Made by a program: the position numbers and the translations under genes. A stretch of 64,000 nucleotides of DNA, taken from assembly GCF_024170405.1 (NCBI RefSeq), contig NZ_JALJYC010000009.1, positions 17,540 to 81,539 of the forward strand, given 5' to 3'. Positions 42,358 to 51,196 of this stretch are shown here, in pieces (position 1 is the stretch's first letter; the number at the start of each line of letters is the position of its first letter). Below the pieces are notes generated by a model that was given only the letters and a program-made list of their open reading frames with translations, searched no databases and was not told the DNA's origin. This DNA is from Neisseria perflava (lineage in GTDB: Bacteria > Pseudomonadota > Gammaproteobacteria > Burkholderiales > Neisseriaceae).

Positions 42358-43599
42358 CTACTTTATTCTTTGGTAACGCCCGCCCGCCAACGCCGCCACT
42401 GCGCCGTCCATTTCATATTCCAGCAGCTTAGCGTACACATCGGCAGCCGCCCAGCCCAGCTGCTGCGCCAGCATATCGGGATGGACGGGATCGTAACCCA
42501 TCGCGGCCAGCAGCGCGTCTTCGGTATGTCCGGCACGCTTTGCCTGCGGTTCAGACGGCCTTGTCTCGGACATAGACGGCACGGGTTCGGATACGGGTGT
42601 TGCGTCCGCCGTAGCGTTTTTTTCAGACGGCCTGACGCCGTCGGTTTCGGGCATTTGGCTCGGCGGCGGCGTATCACTATTTATAGCATATGACGGTATC
42701 GGGGTATTTTGCAAGAGCAGCGGGCATTCTTGCACAATATCGTCCAAACATTCCACCAGTTTTGCGCCGTCTTTAATCAGCTTGTGGCAGCCTTTGCTGT
42801 GCGGATTGTCGATAGAACCGGGCACCGCCATGACCTCGCGCCCCATCTCCGCCGCCAGCCGTGCGGTAATCAGCGAGCCGGATTCCAAAGCGGCTTCCAC
42901 CACCAAGGTGGCGCGGGACAGGGCGGCAATCAGGCGGTTGCGGCGCGGGAAATTGCCCGCCAGTGGGCGCGTGTCTAAGGGAAACTCGCTGACAATCAGG
43001 CCGCTTTCGGCGATTTGGTAGGCAAGTTGTTTGTTCGACGGCGGATAAATGCGGTTAATGCCCGTACCCCATACCGCCACCGTGCCGCCCTTGCCCTGCA
43101 ACGCGCCCTGATGGGCGGCGGTATCAATCCCGGCAGCCATGCCGGAGACGACGGGTATGCCCTGCTCCGACAACACCCGCCCGAAATCCTGCGCAATACG
43201 CATGGCCTGCGGCGTGGCATGGCGGCTACCGACGATGGCGACGGATTGGCGGTGCAGCAATTCCGCATTGCCGCGTAAAAACAGCAGGGGCGGCGGGGTA
43301 ATGCCTTCGGACAACATGGCGGGAAAATCATCATCTGCCAGCAGCATTAAGCGGCAGCCGTCCTGCTGCGCCCATTGCAGGGCAGCGGCGGCCGAAGCCT
43401 GCGCCAAGGCACGTTTTTCCGCATCGCGCCACGCATTCGCCGCCTGCTTGTAGGGCACGAGCTGCGCGATTTCATCGGCGGGCGCGTCTAAAGCGGCGGC
43501 CGCCGTGCCGTAGCGTTGCAGCAGTATCAGAAAACTTTCCGCGCCGATGTAGGGCGTGAGCGCCAGTTGCAGCCAGGCAAAGCGTTCTTTGTCGTCCAT
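42358..43599 (-). CDS. dprA: DNA-processing protein DprA
   Basis: DprA (413 residues) protects incoming single-stranded DNA and loads RecA during transformation. It has an N-terminal SAM-like region, the Rossmann domain (I-V-G-S-R at 122-126, S-G-M-A-A-G-I-D at 152-159, F-P-R-R-N-R at 217-222) and a C-terminal winged helix after residue 355. The ATG at 43599 has a GGGG ribosome site; the longer frame is not conserved-looking. The linker (about 300-355) contains two in-frame uptake sequences, each encoding R-P-S-E (323-326 and 347-350). Confidence 0.95.
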   Translation of the reverse strand: MDDKERFAWLQLALTPYIGAESFLILLQRYGTAAAALDAPADEIAQLVPYKQAANAWRDAEKRALAQASAAAALQWAQQDGCRLMLLADDDFPAMLSEGITPPPLLFLRGNAELLHRQSVAIVGSRHATPQAMRIAQDFGRVLSEQGIPVVSGMAAGIDTAAHQGALQGKGGTVAVWGTGINRIYPPSNKQLAYQIAESGLIVSEFPLDTRPLAGNFPRRNRLIAALSRATLVVEAALESGSLITARLAAEMGREVMAVPGSIDNPHSKGCHKLIKDGAKLVECLDDIVQECPLLLQNTPIPSYAINSDTPPPSQMPETDGVRPSEKNATADATPVSEPVPSMSETRPSEPQAKRAGHTEDALLAAMGYDPVHPDMLAQQLGWAAADVYAKLLEYEMDGAVAALAGGRYQRIK

Positions 43600-43660
43600 A
43601 ATGTTTCCCCTTTTGTTTTTGGGCTCAAGGCCGTCTGAACATTGGTTTTCCGCATGATTT

Positions 43661-44440
43661 TTATTGTGTTGCAGCCATATTGCCCGCACTTTGCTGCGCC
43701 AGCCACTCGGCAATATACGCCGCCACTTCCTGCCAGTTGTGCTGGTTCAAAATATTGTGCGTGCGCAATGGAAAAACATGAAAATCTGTTTGACTGCTGC
43801 GGTCGGTATAAGCGGCAGCCGTTTTTTGGCTGATGACGGCAGGCTGCGATTTGTCGCTTGCACCGGCGATAAACAGCAGCGGTACATGCGGTTTGGCAAA
43901 ATCAATGCGGCCTATGGTCGCGGCCACTTTGCGTCCGGCGGGGACGGTGGCCGCCAGCCGGAACGCTGCGGTTTGCGCCGGTGTCAAATCATTGGTGACA
44001 TAACGGTGATACCAACGCGCGGACATCCACACGGTCGGCGAACGCGAAAAGGGGTTGAGCAGTTGCAGGTTCGACAGAATAAAATCTTTGTTCCACGCCG
44101 CAATGCCTTTGGGCGGGCCGGAGCAAATGCAGACGGCCATATGCGCACACCCAGTTTCCACCAGTTTCTGCACCACCACGCCGCCCAAGGAATGCCCGAA
44201 CAAAATGGGTTTACCGTCTAAGGCCGCAATAAAATCACGGTAATGCGCGACGACATCGTCAAACGTCAGATCCGCCAGCTGCGGCGCGGGATTTTTCTGC
44301 AAGTCGGCAATCCCGCCATCGGCATACGGCCATGAGGGGCAATGCACGCGGTAGCCCAGCTTCTTAAAAAACACCTGCCACTGCGACCATACCCGTCCGG
44401 TATTCATATAGCCGTGCATCATCACAATATCGGGTTTCAT
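43661..44440 (-). CDS. Alpha/beta hydrolase
   Basis: This 259-residue protein has the nucleophile elbow G-H-S84-L-G-G, an acid candidate D196 (G-A-S-D-K-S) and a histidine candidate H228 (R-T-H-N-I), a complete catalytic triad. The oxyanion region M-H-G-Y-M is near residue 8. There is no signal peptide, so it is cytoplasmic. The substrate is unknown; esterase or lipase activity is the general family expectation. It lies 61 bases before dprA. Confidence 0.85.
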   Translation of the reverse strand: MKPDIVMMHGYMNTGRVWSQWQVFFKKLGYRVHCPSWPYADGGIADLQKNPAPQLADLTFDDVVAHYRDFIAALDGKPILFGHSLGGVVVQKLVETGCAHMAVCICSGPPKGIAAWNKDFILSNLQLLNPFSRSPTVWMSARWYHRYVTNDLTPAQTAAFRLAATVPAGRKVAATIGRIDFAKPHVPLLFIAGASDKSQPAVISQKTAAAYTDRSSQTDFHVFPLRTHNILNQHNWQEVAAYIAEWLAQQSAGNMAATQ

Positions 44441-44482
44441 CGTCTTTGCCTTTTTAAAACTGCACGAGTTTCAGGGTAGGAC

Positions 44483-44530
44483 AAGGCCGTCTGAAAAGAC
44501 GGCGGTTTCGTCCGCTTTTCAGACGGCCTT
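44483..44530. terminator. Uptake-sequence hairpin between ntrX and hydrolase
   Basis: Perfect AAGGCCGTCTGAA arms in inverted orientation enclose a second small dyad (GACGGCGG...TCCGC). It lies 19 bases after the ntrX stop and is its probable terminator. Confidence 0.85.
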
Positions 44531-44548
44531 GCCGCCCTGCATGTTCTC

Positions 44549-45829
44549 TTATTCTTCGTTTTTCTCGCCCGCCTTACGCGATACGCTGATACCGAGCTGC
44601 TTGAGTTTGCGGTAGAGGTGGGTGCGCTCCAAGCCGACTTTTTGCGCCACGCGGCTCATGTTTTGGCCTTCTTGCGCGATGTGGTATTCGAAATAGCGCC
44701 GTTCCAATTCCTCACGCAATTCGCGCAACGGCATATTGAAATTGAAACCGCCCACCATTTCCGATGCGCCCAAAGGCGCGGCCTGACCCAAGGCGGCGGC
44801 CACGGCCTGCTCGGACACTTCCGCGCCGTCGGCTTCCAACGCCAGATTTTTCACCACGCTGCGCAGCTGCTCGTAATTGCCCGGCCATTCGTATTGGCGC
44901 AACACGTTCAAAGCGCCGCTGCCGAATTTGACGTGGGGGATTTTTTGGCTGTCGGCCAAGTCAGTCAGAATCTGGTTGACCAAAAAAGCGATGTCGTCGG
45001 GCTGGCTGCGCAACGGCGGAATGGCAATCACGTTTTTGGACAACAATTCGGGCAGTTTGTTGTCGGCAGCGGCAGACTCGGCCAACTCTTCCAAACTGCG
45101 GCTGCATGCGGCCACCACGCGCACATTGTAGCGGTCGGCCTTACCCAGCAGGAACACGATGCCGTTTTGGACATTTTTGCTGTATTGGGCGATGTCGCCG
45201 ACATACAGAATCCCGCCGGTCGCTTTTTGCAGCAGCTCCAAGGGTGTACCGACAATGTGCTCCACTTTGGCCGGCTCGACCCACGGCATACCGCTTTTGC
45301 GGAAATAACGCGCCACCAAATCAAACGGCGCACCGGCTTCGCCGGTCAGCAACACCGGCTGGCTGTTTTTGCCCGCCGCTTCGAGTTTTTGGTTCAACTC
45401 CTGAATCACGGGGCTGTTGCCCAGCTTGTCAAACGACAAACCGGCCGCTGCCTGCATTTCGCCGTGTTTGAGGGCACGATCGACGGTGGCCAGCAGTTTT
45501 TGCAGGGCAATCGGTTTTTCCAGAAAATCCAAGGCGCCGATTTTGGTGGCTTCCACGGCGGTATCAATGCTGGCGTGGCCGCTCATCATCACCACCGGCA
45601 TATTGAGCTGGCCGTTTTTCGCCCATTCTTTCAAGAGGGTAATCCCGTCGCAGTCGGGCATCCAAATATCCAGCAACACCATCGCCGGCCGCGTCTGATA
45701 ACGCAACTGGCGCGCTTCTTCGGCGTTTTCGGCCAAGGTTACGGTATATCCTTCGTCTTGGAGGATTTCGGAAAGCAGGTCGCGAATGCCCACTTCGTCA
45801 TCGACAATTAAAATATCACTGCTGCGCAT
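44549..45829 (-). CDS. ntrX: NtrX-type response regulator with degenerate AAA+ domain
   Basis: This 426-residue regulator pairs with the kinase at 45940. The receiver domain has the acidic pair D10-D11, phospho-acceptor D54 (V-L-L-D-I-W-M-P-D) and K105. The central domain resembles sigma-54 activators but is degraded: the Walker A position reads G-E-A-G-A-P-F-D (163-170) without the lysine, the Walker B D-E pair is missing (I-L-Y-V-G-D-I), and the GAFTGA loop is absent. The C-terminal Fis-type helix-turn-helix (V-A-Q-K-V-G-L-E-R-T-H-L-Y-R-K-L) is intact. It probably acts as a DNA-binding regulator without sigma-54 activation. Confidence 0.9.
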   Translation of the reverse strand: MRSSDILIVDDEVGIRDLLSEILQDEGYTVTLAENAEEARQLRYQTRPAMVLLDIWMPDCDGITLLKEWAKNGQLNMPVVMMSGHASIDTAVEATKIGALDFLEKPIALQKLLATVDRALKHGEMQAAAGLSFDKLGNSPVIQELNQKLEAAGKNSQPVLLTGEAGAPFDLVARYFRKSGMPWVEPAKVEHIVGTPLELLQKATGGILYVGDIAQYSKNVQNGIVFLLGKADRYNVRVVAACSRSLEELAESAAADNKLPELLSKNVIAIPPLRSQPDDIAFLVNQILTDLADSQKIPHVKFGSGALNVLRQYEWPGNYEQLRSVVKNLALEADGAEVSEQAVAAALGQAAPLGASEMVGGFNFNMPLRELREELERRYFEYHIAQEGQNMSRVAQKVGLERTHLYRKLKQLGISVSRKAGEKNEE

Positions 45830-45854
45830 AAGATTCTACCATTTGGGGTAAGGA

Positions 45855-45949
45855 GTATTCAGAAAAGTCGGCTGGCAAGGCGGCGAGCCGCAGACAGTAC
45901 GGTAGTACGGCAAGGCGAGCCAACGCAGCCAGACGGCTTTTATGAATAC
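45855..45949. repeat. Neisserial intergenic repeat, ntrY-ntrX
   Basis: Imperfect inverted arms GTATTCAGAAAAGTCGGCTGGC and its counterpart (45928-45949) enclose two related GGCAAGGCG-GAGCC segments around the dyad GTACGGTAGTAC. The right arm contributes the last codons and stop of ntrY. It resembles repeats scattered through neisserial genomes; copy number cannot be judged here. Confidence 0.55.
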
Positions 45950-48048
45950 GGTAATGTGATTTTGACACAGGCACCGCCCTCTGCCCGATTGCTCAGGCTG
46001 ATGCGTCCGCCGTGTTCTTCAATGATTTTTTTCACCACGGGCAAACCCAATCCCGTGCCGGTCGGCTTGTCGGTCACATACGGCTCGAAAGCGTTGTGCA
46101 GCATTTCTTTGCTGAAACCTTTGCCGCTGTTGCAGACGGTCAAAACCGCCTGATTGTCGCTGCCACTCTGCGTTTCCACCCACACCTGCGGCGCTTCGCC
46201 GCCTTCGGCCGCTTCTGCCGCATTTTTAAACAGATTGTGCAACACTTGGCGCATGGCGGTCGCGTCGGCGGCAATCCATAGGGGTATATTACTGAATTTG
46301 GCGCGAAATGTACAAGTACCCGCCTCATACAGCAATAAAACCTCTTCGGCCAATACGTTCAAATCGTGGCGCTCGAAATTCAGCGACGGGGCGCGGGCGT
46401 AATTGCGGAAAGCCTCCACCATTTCTTTCAAGGCCGCCACCTGTTTGATGATGGTATCGGTGGAGCGGGTCAGGATATTGGCGTGCTGCTCGTCCAATTT
46501 ATCATGCAATTTCCATGCCAGTCTTTCGGCGGAAAGCTGGATGGGAGTGAGCGGGTTGCGGATTTCGTGCGCCAGACGGCGGGCGACTTCGCCCCACGCT
46601 GCTTCTTTCTGCGCCCGCATCAGCACGGTAATGTCGTCTATCACCATCACCACGCCGTTGTCGTTGTCTTCGGGCAAAACGGTCACCTTGCCCAGCAAAA
46701 TCCGCGCGTCGTTGGGTGCGGCGTATTCCACCTGAACCGGCTTGTCGCTCTCGGCAGTCGCCCCAATCGCGGCAAACACCTCCGCTAACAGCGTATGCTG
46801 CGGCGATTGGCCGCTCCAGTCGTGCCAGTTGCTGCCCCACAGCGGCACCAGCGGCACGCCCAAAATATTCTCGGCGGCTTTGTTAAAGGTTTTCAGACGG
46901 TCTTGCGCGTCTAAAGTAATCACGCCGGTGGTCAGGCTTTCCAACACGCATTCTAGATAATGCCGTGCCGCTTCCTGCTGGATGCGGTTACGCTCGTCGG
47001 CTTCTTTGGCAATCGCCAGCTGTTCGGTCATGTGATTGAAAAGTTGGGTGAGGCGGCCGAACTCGTCGTTGCGGAACACGGGGCGTTTCTGGCTGAAATC
47101 GCCCAAGGCCACCGCACGCGCACCCTCAGCCAGCGACAACACCGGCTCGACAAAGCGGCGGGCGAAATACAGTGCCATCACCAGCGCCAGCAAAATCGCC
47201 AACAGCGCGGCCACCAGCAAGGTCGCCAAAAAGAAGGTTTGCAGGCCTTTTTTGGAATAATCCAACTCGGCGTATTTTGCGCGGGCGGCTTCAATCAGGG
47301 TGGCGTCACGCGCCACTTCCGCCGGTATCGGCTGGCGGAAAAACAGCGCGTATTCCTGCCCTTTGTCCATCCCCACCGCCAGCCAGCCCTGCGCGTACAA
47401 CACATTGCCGATACCGGTCAGGCTGCGCACCGAACCGGCTTTTTGCAGCTGCTCGCGGGCGGCGTTGTCCAAAAGCGGCTGATCCAAACCGCGCGGATTA
47501 ATGCTTTTTTCGATTTTGCTGCTGCTGAGGTTGTACAGCGCCAACTGCGCAAACTCGCCCGCATTGGTGGTACTTGCCAGCGCTTCGCCCAAATCGTTGT
47601 CGAGCGAAGAGGCACTGATTAAATCAATCTGTATCGGCGTGGCGTTGCTGACGGCGTTATCCACCGCCAGATTCAGCGCGGATTTGCTTAGATTAAGGCT
47701 GCGCTCCAGCGCTTCGCTGGTATCGTTGCCAAACCAGGAATTAATCGTGCCGCTGATAAACTGCGCCGAAATACCAAACAGAAACGCCCCCGGCAATACC
47801 GCCACCAGCGTAAACATGCCCGACAGCCGCCGCGCGATTTGCGAGCCGAACAAGCCGTTGCTGCTGTCGCGCATGAGCAATAATACATAGCGCACCAACA
47901 CCACCGCCAACACCGTCATCAGCATGACGCACAGGGCGATAATCCACCAGAAATAGTCCGACAGATTGCTGTTGCTGCCGGTGGCGACGGTCAGGCCGTA
48001 GAGCAGGATTACCGCCAAAAACGCGGCAACCATCAAAAAGCGGCGCAC
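45940..48048 (-). CDS. ntrY: NtrY-type sensor histidine kinase
   Basis: The 702-residue membrane kinase has about four N-terminal transmembrane helices (residues 3-22, 33-59, 76-98, 270-296), a HAMP segment (about 297-350), a PAS domain (about 360-480), the H-box with H494 (R-R-L-A-H-E-I-R-N-P-L) and an ATPase domain ending in G-T-G-L-G-L-P-V-V. It phosphorylates NtrX, encoded downstream after a 110-base repeat-containing gap. Known neisserial NtrYX influences respiratory gene expression. It starts 3 bases from the DUF4390 gene. Confidence 0.93.
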   Translation of the reverse strand: MRRFLMVAAFLAVILLYGLTVATGSNSNLSDYFWWIIALCVMLMTVLAVVLVRYVLLLMRDSSNGLFGSQIARRLSGMFTLVAVLPGAFLFGISAQFISGTINSWFGNDTSEALERSLNLSKSALNLAVDNAVSNATPIQIDLISASSLDNDLGEALASTTNAGEFAQLALYNLSSSKIEKSINPRGLDQPLLDNAAREQLQKAGSVRSLTGIGNVLYAQGWLAVGMDKGQEYALFFRQPIPAEVARDATLIEAARAKYAELDYSKKGLQTFFLATLLVAALLAILLALVMALYFARRFVEPVLSLAEGARAVALGDFSQKRPVFRNDEFGRLTQLFNHMTEQLAIAKEADERNRIQQEAARHYLECVLESLTTGVITLDAQDRLKTFNKAAENILGVPLVPLWGSNWHDWSGQSPQHTLLAEVFAAIGATAESDKPVQVEYAAPNDARILLGKVTVLPEDNDNGVVMVIDDITVLMRAQKEAAWGEVARRLAHEIRNPLTPIQLSAERLAWKLHDKLDEQHANILTRSTDTIIKQVAALKEMVEAFRNYARAPSLNFERHDLNVLAEEVLLLYEAGTCTFRAKFSNIPLWIAADATAMRQVLHNLFKNAAEAAEGGEAPQVWVETQSGSDNQAVLTVCNSGKGFSKEMLHNAFEPYVTDKPTGTGLGLPVVKKIIEEHGGRISLSNRAEGGACVKITLPYS

Positions 48049-48051
48049 GGT

Positions 48052-48672
48052 TTATTCCTTCGTAATCGAAAGTGATTTCCAGCCCGAATCCAAGTGCCAG
48101 TTTTTCGAGGTCAGGGCATTGATTTGGAACGGTTTGGGCAGTTTATCGATGGAAAGCTGCAAACGGATTTCAGCTTTGGTTTCCCTAGGCTTCACGCCTT
48201 TCAACTCACCCTTGTCCAACACCTTCCAATTGGCCACCGCGCCCACGCCGCGCAAGGCCGCCTCCAGCGTGTCGTATTCGCTGGAAAACGTGCCCACGGT
48301 CACGCGGTAGCGGTTGGTCAGCGGATGGTAGCTCAGCTTGTATTGGATGTTGTTGCCGTCGTTTACCAGTTGCGCCAGCTTGAATTTATAAGCCGCCACT
48401 TTGGGCGCGGAAAGCTGCCACACCAGCGTAAACTGCAAAGGCACGCCCTGCCTGAGCGCCTGCTTGAGCTGGTCGGGCAGTTCGGTTTGGAAACGGCTGC
48501 TAATGGCAAGCTGCCCCGTATCGGTCAGGCGCGCTTCGGCGCGGGTCGGGCTGATGCCCTCCGCCCGTGCCGTCTGAAAAGGTGCAAACAGCAGAACGGC
48601 GAGCGACAGCGCGGCCAAGGCCGTCTGAAAACCGGTTTTACAGTTTCTGGATAAGCGCGTAATAAAAGCCAT
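48052..48672 (-). CDS. DUF4390 domain-containing secreted protein
   Basis: This 206-residue protein matches the DUF4390 family, which often accompanies ntrYX and rsmB in beta-proteobacteria. The ATG at 48672 (M-A-F-I-T-R-L-S) gives a signal peptide with cleavage after F-Q-T-A-R-A. Two uptake sequences (48618-48629 and 48569-48578) lie inside this signal region and each encodes F-Q-T-A. The mature part is beta-rich with no recognisable catalytic motif. The start overlaps the end of rsmB by 35 bases; the function is unknown. Confidence 0.82.
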   Translation of the reverse strand: MAFITRLSRNCKTGFQTALAALSLAVLLFAPFQTARAEGISPTRAEARLTDTGQLAISSRFQTELPDQLKQALRQGVPLQFTLVWQLSAPKVAAYKFKLAQLVNDGNNIQYKLSYHPLTNRYRVTVGTFSSEYDTLEAALRGVGAVANWKVLDKGELKGVKPRETKAEIRLQLSIDKLPKPFQINALTSKNWHLDSGWKSLSITKE

Positions 48673-49897
48673 CTTGGTGTTTGTTCGGTAAGAGCACATG
48701 CGAATCAATCAATTTTGCATCGGCATGGCGGTTAAGGAATTTGTTTAACTGCTGCGCGTTTTCCTCCTCGAAAATCGAGCAGGTCGCCAGCAGCATTCTG
48801 CCGTTTTGCGTCAGGGTCTGCCACAACGCGTCCAGCAGGGCTTCCTGCTGGCGTGCGGTTTTCAGCGCGTCGGTCGGGCGACGCAGCCATTTGATGTCGG
48901 GATTGCGCCGCACCACGCCCGAGGCGGTACACGGCACATCGGCCAGCACCGCGTCAAACGGTTTCCCATCATACCACGCCGCCAAATCCTGCGCATCGGC
49001 GCAATGCAGCGCGACATTGCCAAAGCCCAAGCGTTCCACATTGCTTTGCACCCGCGCAAGACGGTCGGGCGCAATATCCAGCGCGGTTACATGGCAGTCG
49101 GCCAGCTCCAGCAGATGCCCCGTTTTTCCGCCCGGTGCGGCGCAGGCATCGAGAATACGCTCGCCGTTTTGCGGATTCAAAAGATAGCCCGCCTGTTGCG
49201 CACCAAAGTCCTGCACCGACACGAGGCCGTCTGAAAAACCCGGCAGTTTGTTTACCGGCACGGCTTCTTCCAGCGTGACCGCATAATCGTCCAAGGCTTT
49301 CGCCGCGATGCCCGCTTCGGCCAGCTTCGCCACATAGCCTTCGGCATTCCCGTGGCGGCGGTTGACGCGCAAGGTCATCGGCGGGTGCAGTTGCAGCGCA
49401 GCGGCGATGTTGTGCCAATATTTCGGATAATGGTTTTGCAGATAGGCCGTCCACCACTGCGGCAGATTGTAACGCGCCACCTCGTCTTTTTTACACACCG
49501 CCGCCAGCTTGTCGCGCTCGCGCAAAAAGCGGCGCAAAATCGCATTGGCAAACGAGCGGTACTGCCCGCGCCCGATTTTAGCAACGGCCTCCACCGCCTC
49601 ATTCACCACCGCATGCGGCACATTGCGGGTGTAGTGTAATTGGTACAAGGCCGCCAGCAGCAGGCTTTCCAACTGCGGATTGTCGATGGGCTTGTTCAAC
49701 ATCTGCGCCAGCATATATTTCAGGCTGCCCAGATAACGCTGGCAACCGTAGGCAATATCTTGCAGCGCACCGTTTTCCTGCGCACTCAAATCGGGATATT
49801 TGGCGCGGATATTCGCCAACACGTCTTGCAGGTTTTGCCCGGCGGCAACAGCGGCAACGGATTCGGCGGCGAGTTTTTGGGCGAGAGCCATGCTCAT
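48638..49897 (-). CDS. rsmB: 16S rRNA (cytosine(967)-C5)-methyltransferase
   Basis: RsmB (419 residues) has an N-terminal NusB-like RNA-binding domain and a C-terminal Rossmann methylase. Motif I D-A-C-A-A-P-G-G-K-T, motif IV D-V-P-C-T-A-S-G with the conserved cysteine, and motif VI A-T-C-S-I-F with the catalytic cysteine are all present. It makes m5C967 in 16S rRNA. The start at 49897 (M-S-M-A-L-A-Q-K) is preferred; the frame extends upstream through non-conserved repeat sequence. It overlaps the DUF4390 gene. Confidence 0.94.
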   Translation of the reverse strand: MSMALAQKLAAESVAAVAAGQNLQDVLANIRAKYPDLSAQENGALQDIAYGCQRYLGSLKYMLAQMLNKPIDNPQLESLLLAALYQLHYTRNVPHAVVNEAVEAVAKIGRGQYRSFANAILRRFLRERDKLAAVCKKDEVARYNLPQWWTAYLQNHYPKYWHNIAAALQLHPPMTLRVNRRHGNAEGYVAKLAEAGIAAKALDDYAVTLEEAVPVNKLPGFSDGLVSVQDFGAQQAGYLLNPQNGERILDACAAPGGKTGHLLELADCHVTALDIAPDRLARVQSNVERLGFGNVALHCADAQDLAAWYDGKPFDAVLADVPCTASGVVRRNPDIKWLRRPTDALKTARQQEALLDALWQTLTQNGRMLLATCSIFEEENAQQLNKFLNRHADAKLIDSHVLLPNKHQDGFYYALIQKL

Positions 49898-49928
49898 GGT
49901 GTGATTCTTTCTTTGGGGATTTTTATTG

Positions 49929-50087
49929 GTTTTCAGACGGCCTATTTTAACAGATTGGGTTGCCGACTTTGCAAACGGGTAGGTTGGATTGTAAACCCAA
50001 CATTGTCGTGCCAAAAAATACGTTGGGCTGACAACCCAACCTACCTAACAACAAACGGCCTTTCCATCACCGAAAAGGCCGTCTGAA
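49929..50087. repeat. Repeat-filled gap between fmt and rsmB
   Basis: The gap has a minus-strand uptake sequence near 49929, a long dyad of the GGTAGGTTGGATTGTAAACC / GGGCTGACAACCCAACCTACC type (49978-50045), and a plus-strand uptake sequence near 50076. The dyad may terminate fmt. No coding sequence is apparent. Confidence 0.65.
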
Positions 50088-50089
50088 AA

Positions 50090-51019
50090 TCATACCAATA
50101 CCGTTCCCGCCGCAATATCATGCCCGGCCACAAACGCCGCAACTGCCATACGCTTGCTGCCGGCCGGTTGCAGCTCGGTAATTTTGACCGCGCCTTCGCC
50201 GCAGGCAACGACGAGGCCGTCTGAATTGCAGGCTAAGACTTCGCCCGCTTTGCCGCTTTGGTTTACCACTTCGGCGCGCCAGATTTTCAGCGGCTTGCCC
50301 TGATATTCCGTCCACGCGGCGGGGACGGGGTTGAAGGCACGGATTTTGCGTTCGATGACGGCGGCGGGTTCGCGCCAGTCGATACGCGCTTCTTCTTTGC
50401 TCAGTTTTTGCGCGTAACTTACGCCCGTTTCGGGTTGCGCCACGGCGTTCAGACGGCCTTCGCGCTGCAACTGTTGCAAATCAGCAACAATGGCTTGCGC
50501 ACCCAGCGCCATCAGCGCGTCGTGCACTTCGTTGGCGGTGTCGCTCGGGGCGATGGCGTAGCGGTGTTCGCTGACCACGGCGCCAGTGTCGAGGCCGATG
50601 TCCATCTGCATAATGCACACGCCGGTTTCGGAGTCGCCCGCTTCAATGGCGCGTTGGATGGGCGCGGCGCCGCGCCAGCGCGGAAGCAGCGAGGCATGGA
50701 TATTCAGGCAGCCGTATTTCGGCGTATCAAGCACGTCTTGCGGCAGAATTAGGCCATAGGCGGCCACCACCATCACATCGGCCTGCGCGTCTTGAAGCAT
50801 TTGCAGGGCTTCCGCGTTGTTGCGCAGTTTTTCCGGCTGCGCCACGCGCAAACCGAGTTCTAAAGCGGCCTGTTTCACGGGCGTGGCTTGCAGCTGCATG
50901 CCGCGTCCTTTGGGACGGTCGGGCTGGGTCAGCACCAGCGTGATGTTGAATCCAGCGGCGGCAATGGCTTTGAGGGCAGCGGCGGCAAAATCGGGCGTGC
51001 CGGCGAAAATGACGTTCAT
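50090..51019 (-). CDS. fmt: Methionyl-tRNA formyltransferase
   Basis: Fmt (309 residues) starts at the ATG at 51019, M-N-V-I-F-A-G-T-P-D-F. It carries the catalytic N-I-H-A-S-L-L-P-R-W-R-G-A-A-P loop and the tetrahydrofolate-binding core, then a C-terminal OB-like domain. It formylates initiator Met-tRNA. The longer frame (57 more codons) crosses a repeat and is not credible. It lies downstream of def, the usual pairing that adds and later removes the formyl group. One in-frame uptake sequence is near 50212. Confidence 0.96.
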   Translation of the reverse strand: MNVIFAGTPDFAAAALKAIAAAGFNITLVLTQPDRPKGRGMQLQATPVKQAALELGLRVAQPEKLRNNAEALQMLQDAQADVMVVAAYGLILPQDVLDTPKYGCLNIHASLLPRWRGAAPIQRAIEAGDSETGVCIMQMDIGLDTGAVVSEHRYAIAPSDTANEVHDALMALGAQAIVADLQQLQREGRLNAVAQPETGVSYAQKLSKEEARIDWREPAAVIERKIRAFNPVPAAWTEYQGKPLKIWRAEVVNQSGKAGEVLACNSDGLVVACGEGAVKITELQPAGSKRMAVAAFVAGHDIAAGTVLV

Positions 51020-51040
51020 GGCGGTCTTTCGGAAAATCAG

Positions 51041-51196
51041 GTAGGGTGGGTTTTCACCCACCATGATTCGAAAATGTGTGTGCACGGGAATATCACACAC
51101 CTGATACAGGCCGTCGGAAAACCGGATTCTTCCCAATTTTCCGACGGCATTTTGCGGATAGTTGTCGGCGCTTGGCGGGTTAAAACCCACCCTACC
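51041..51196. repeat. def-fmt spacer with degenerate uptake hairpin and GGGTGGG dyads
   Basis: The spacer contains a dyad GTAGGGTGGGTTTTCACCCACC (51041-51064) and a related one ending ACCCACCCTACC (51176-51196). Between them lies a pair of altered uptake sequences, AGGCCGTCGGAA (51108-51119) and TTCCGACGGCAT (51139-51150). Both arms carry the same T-to-G change relative to the consensus, so the hairpin is kept while the uptake motif is lost. Confidence 0.65.
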
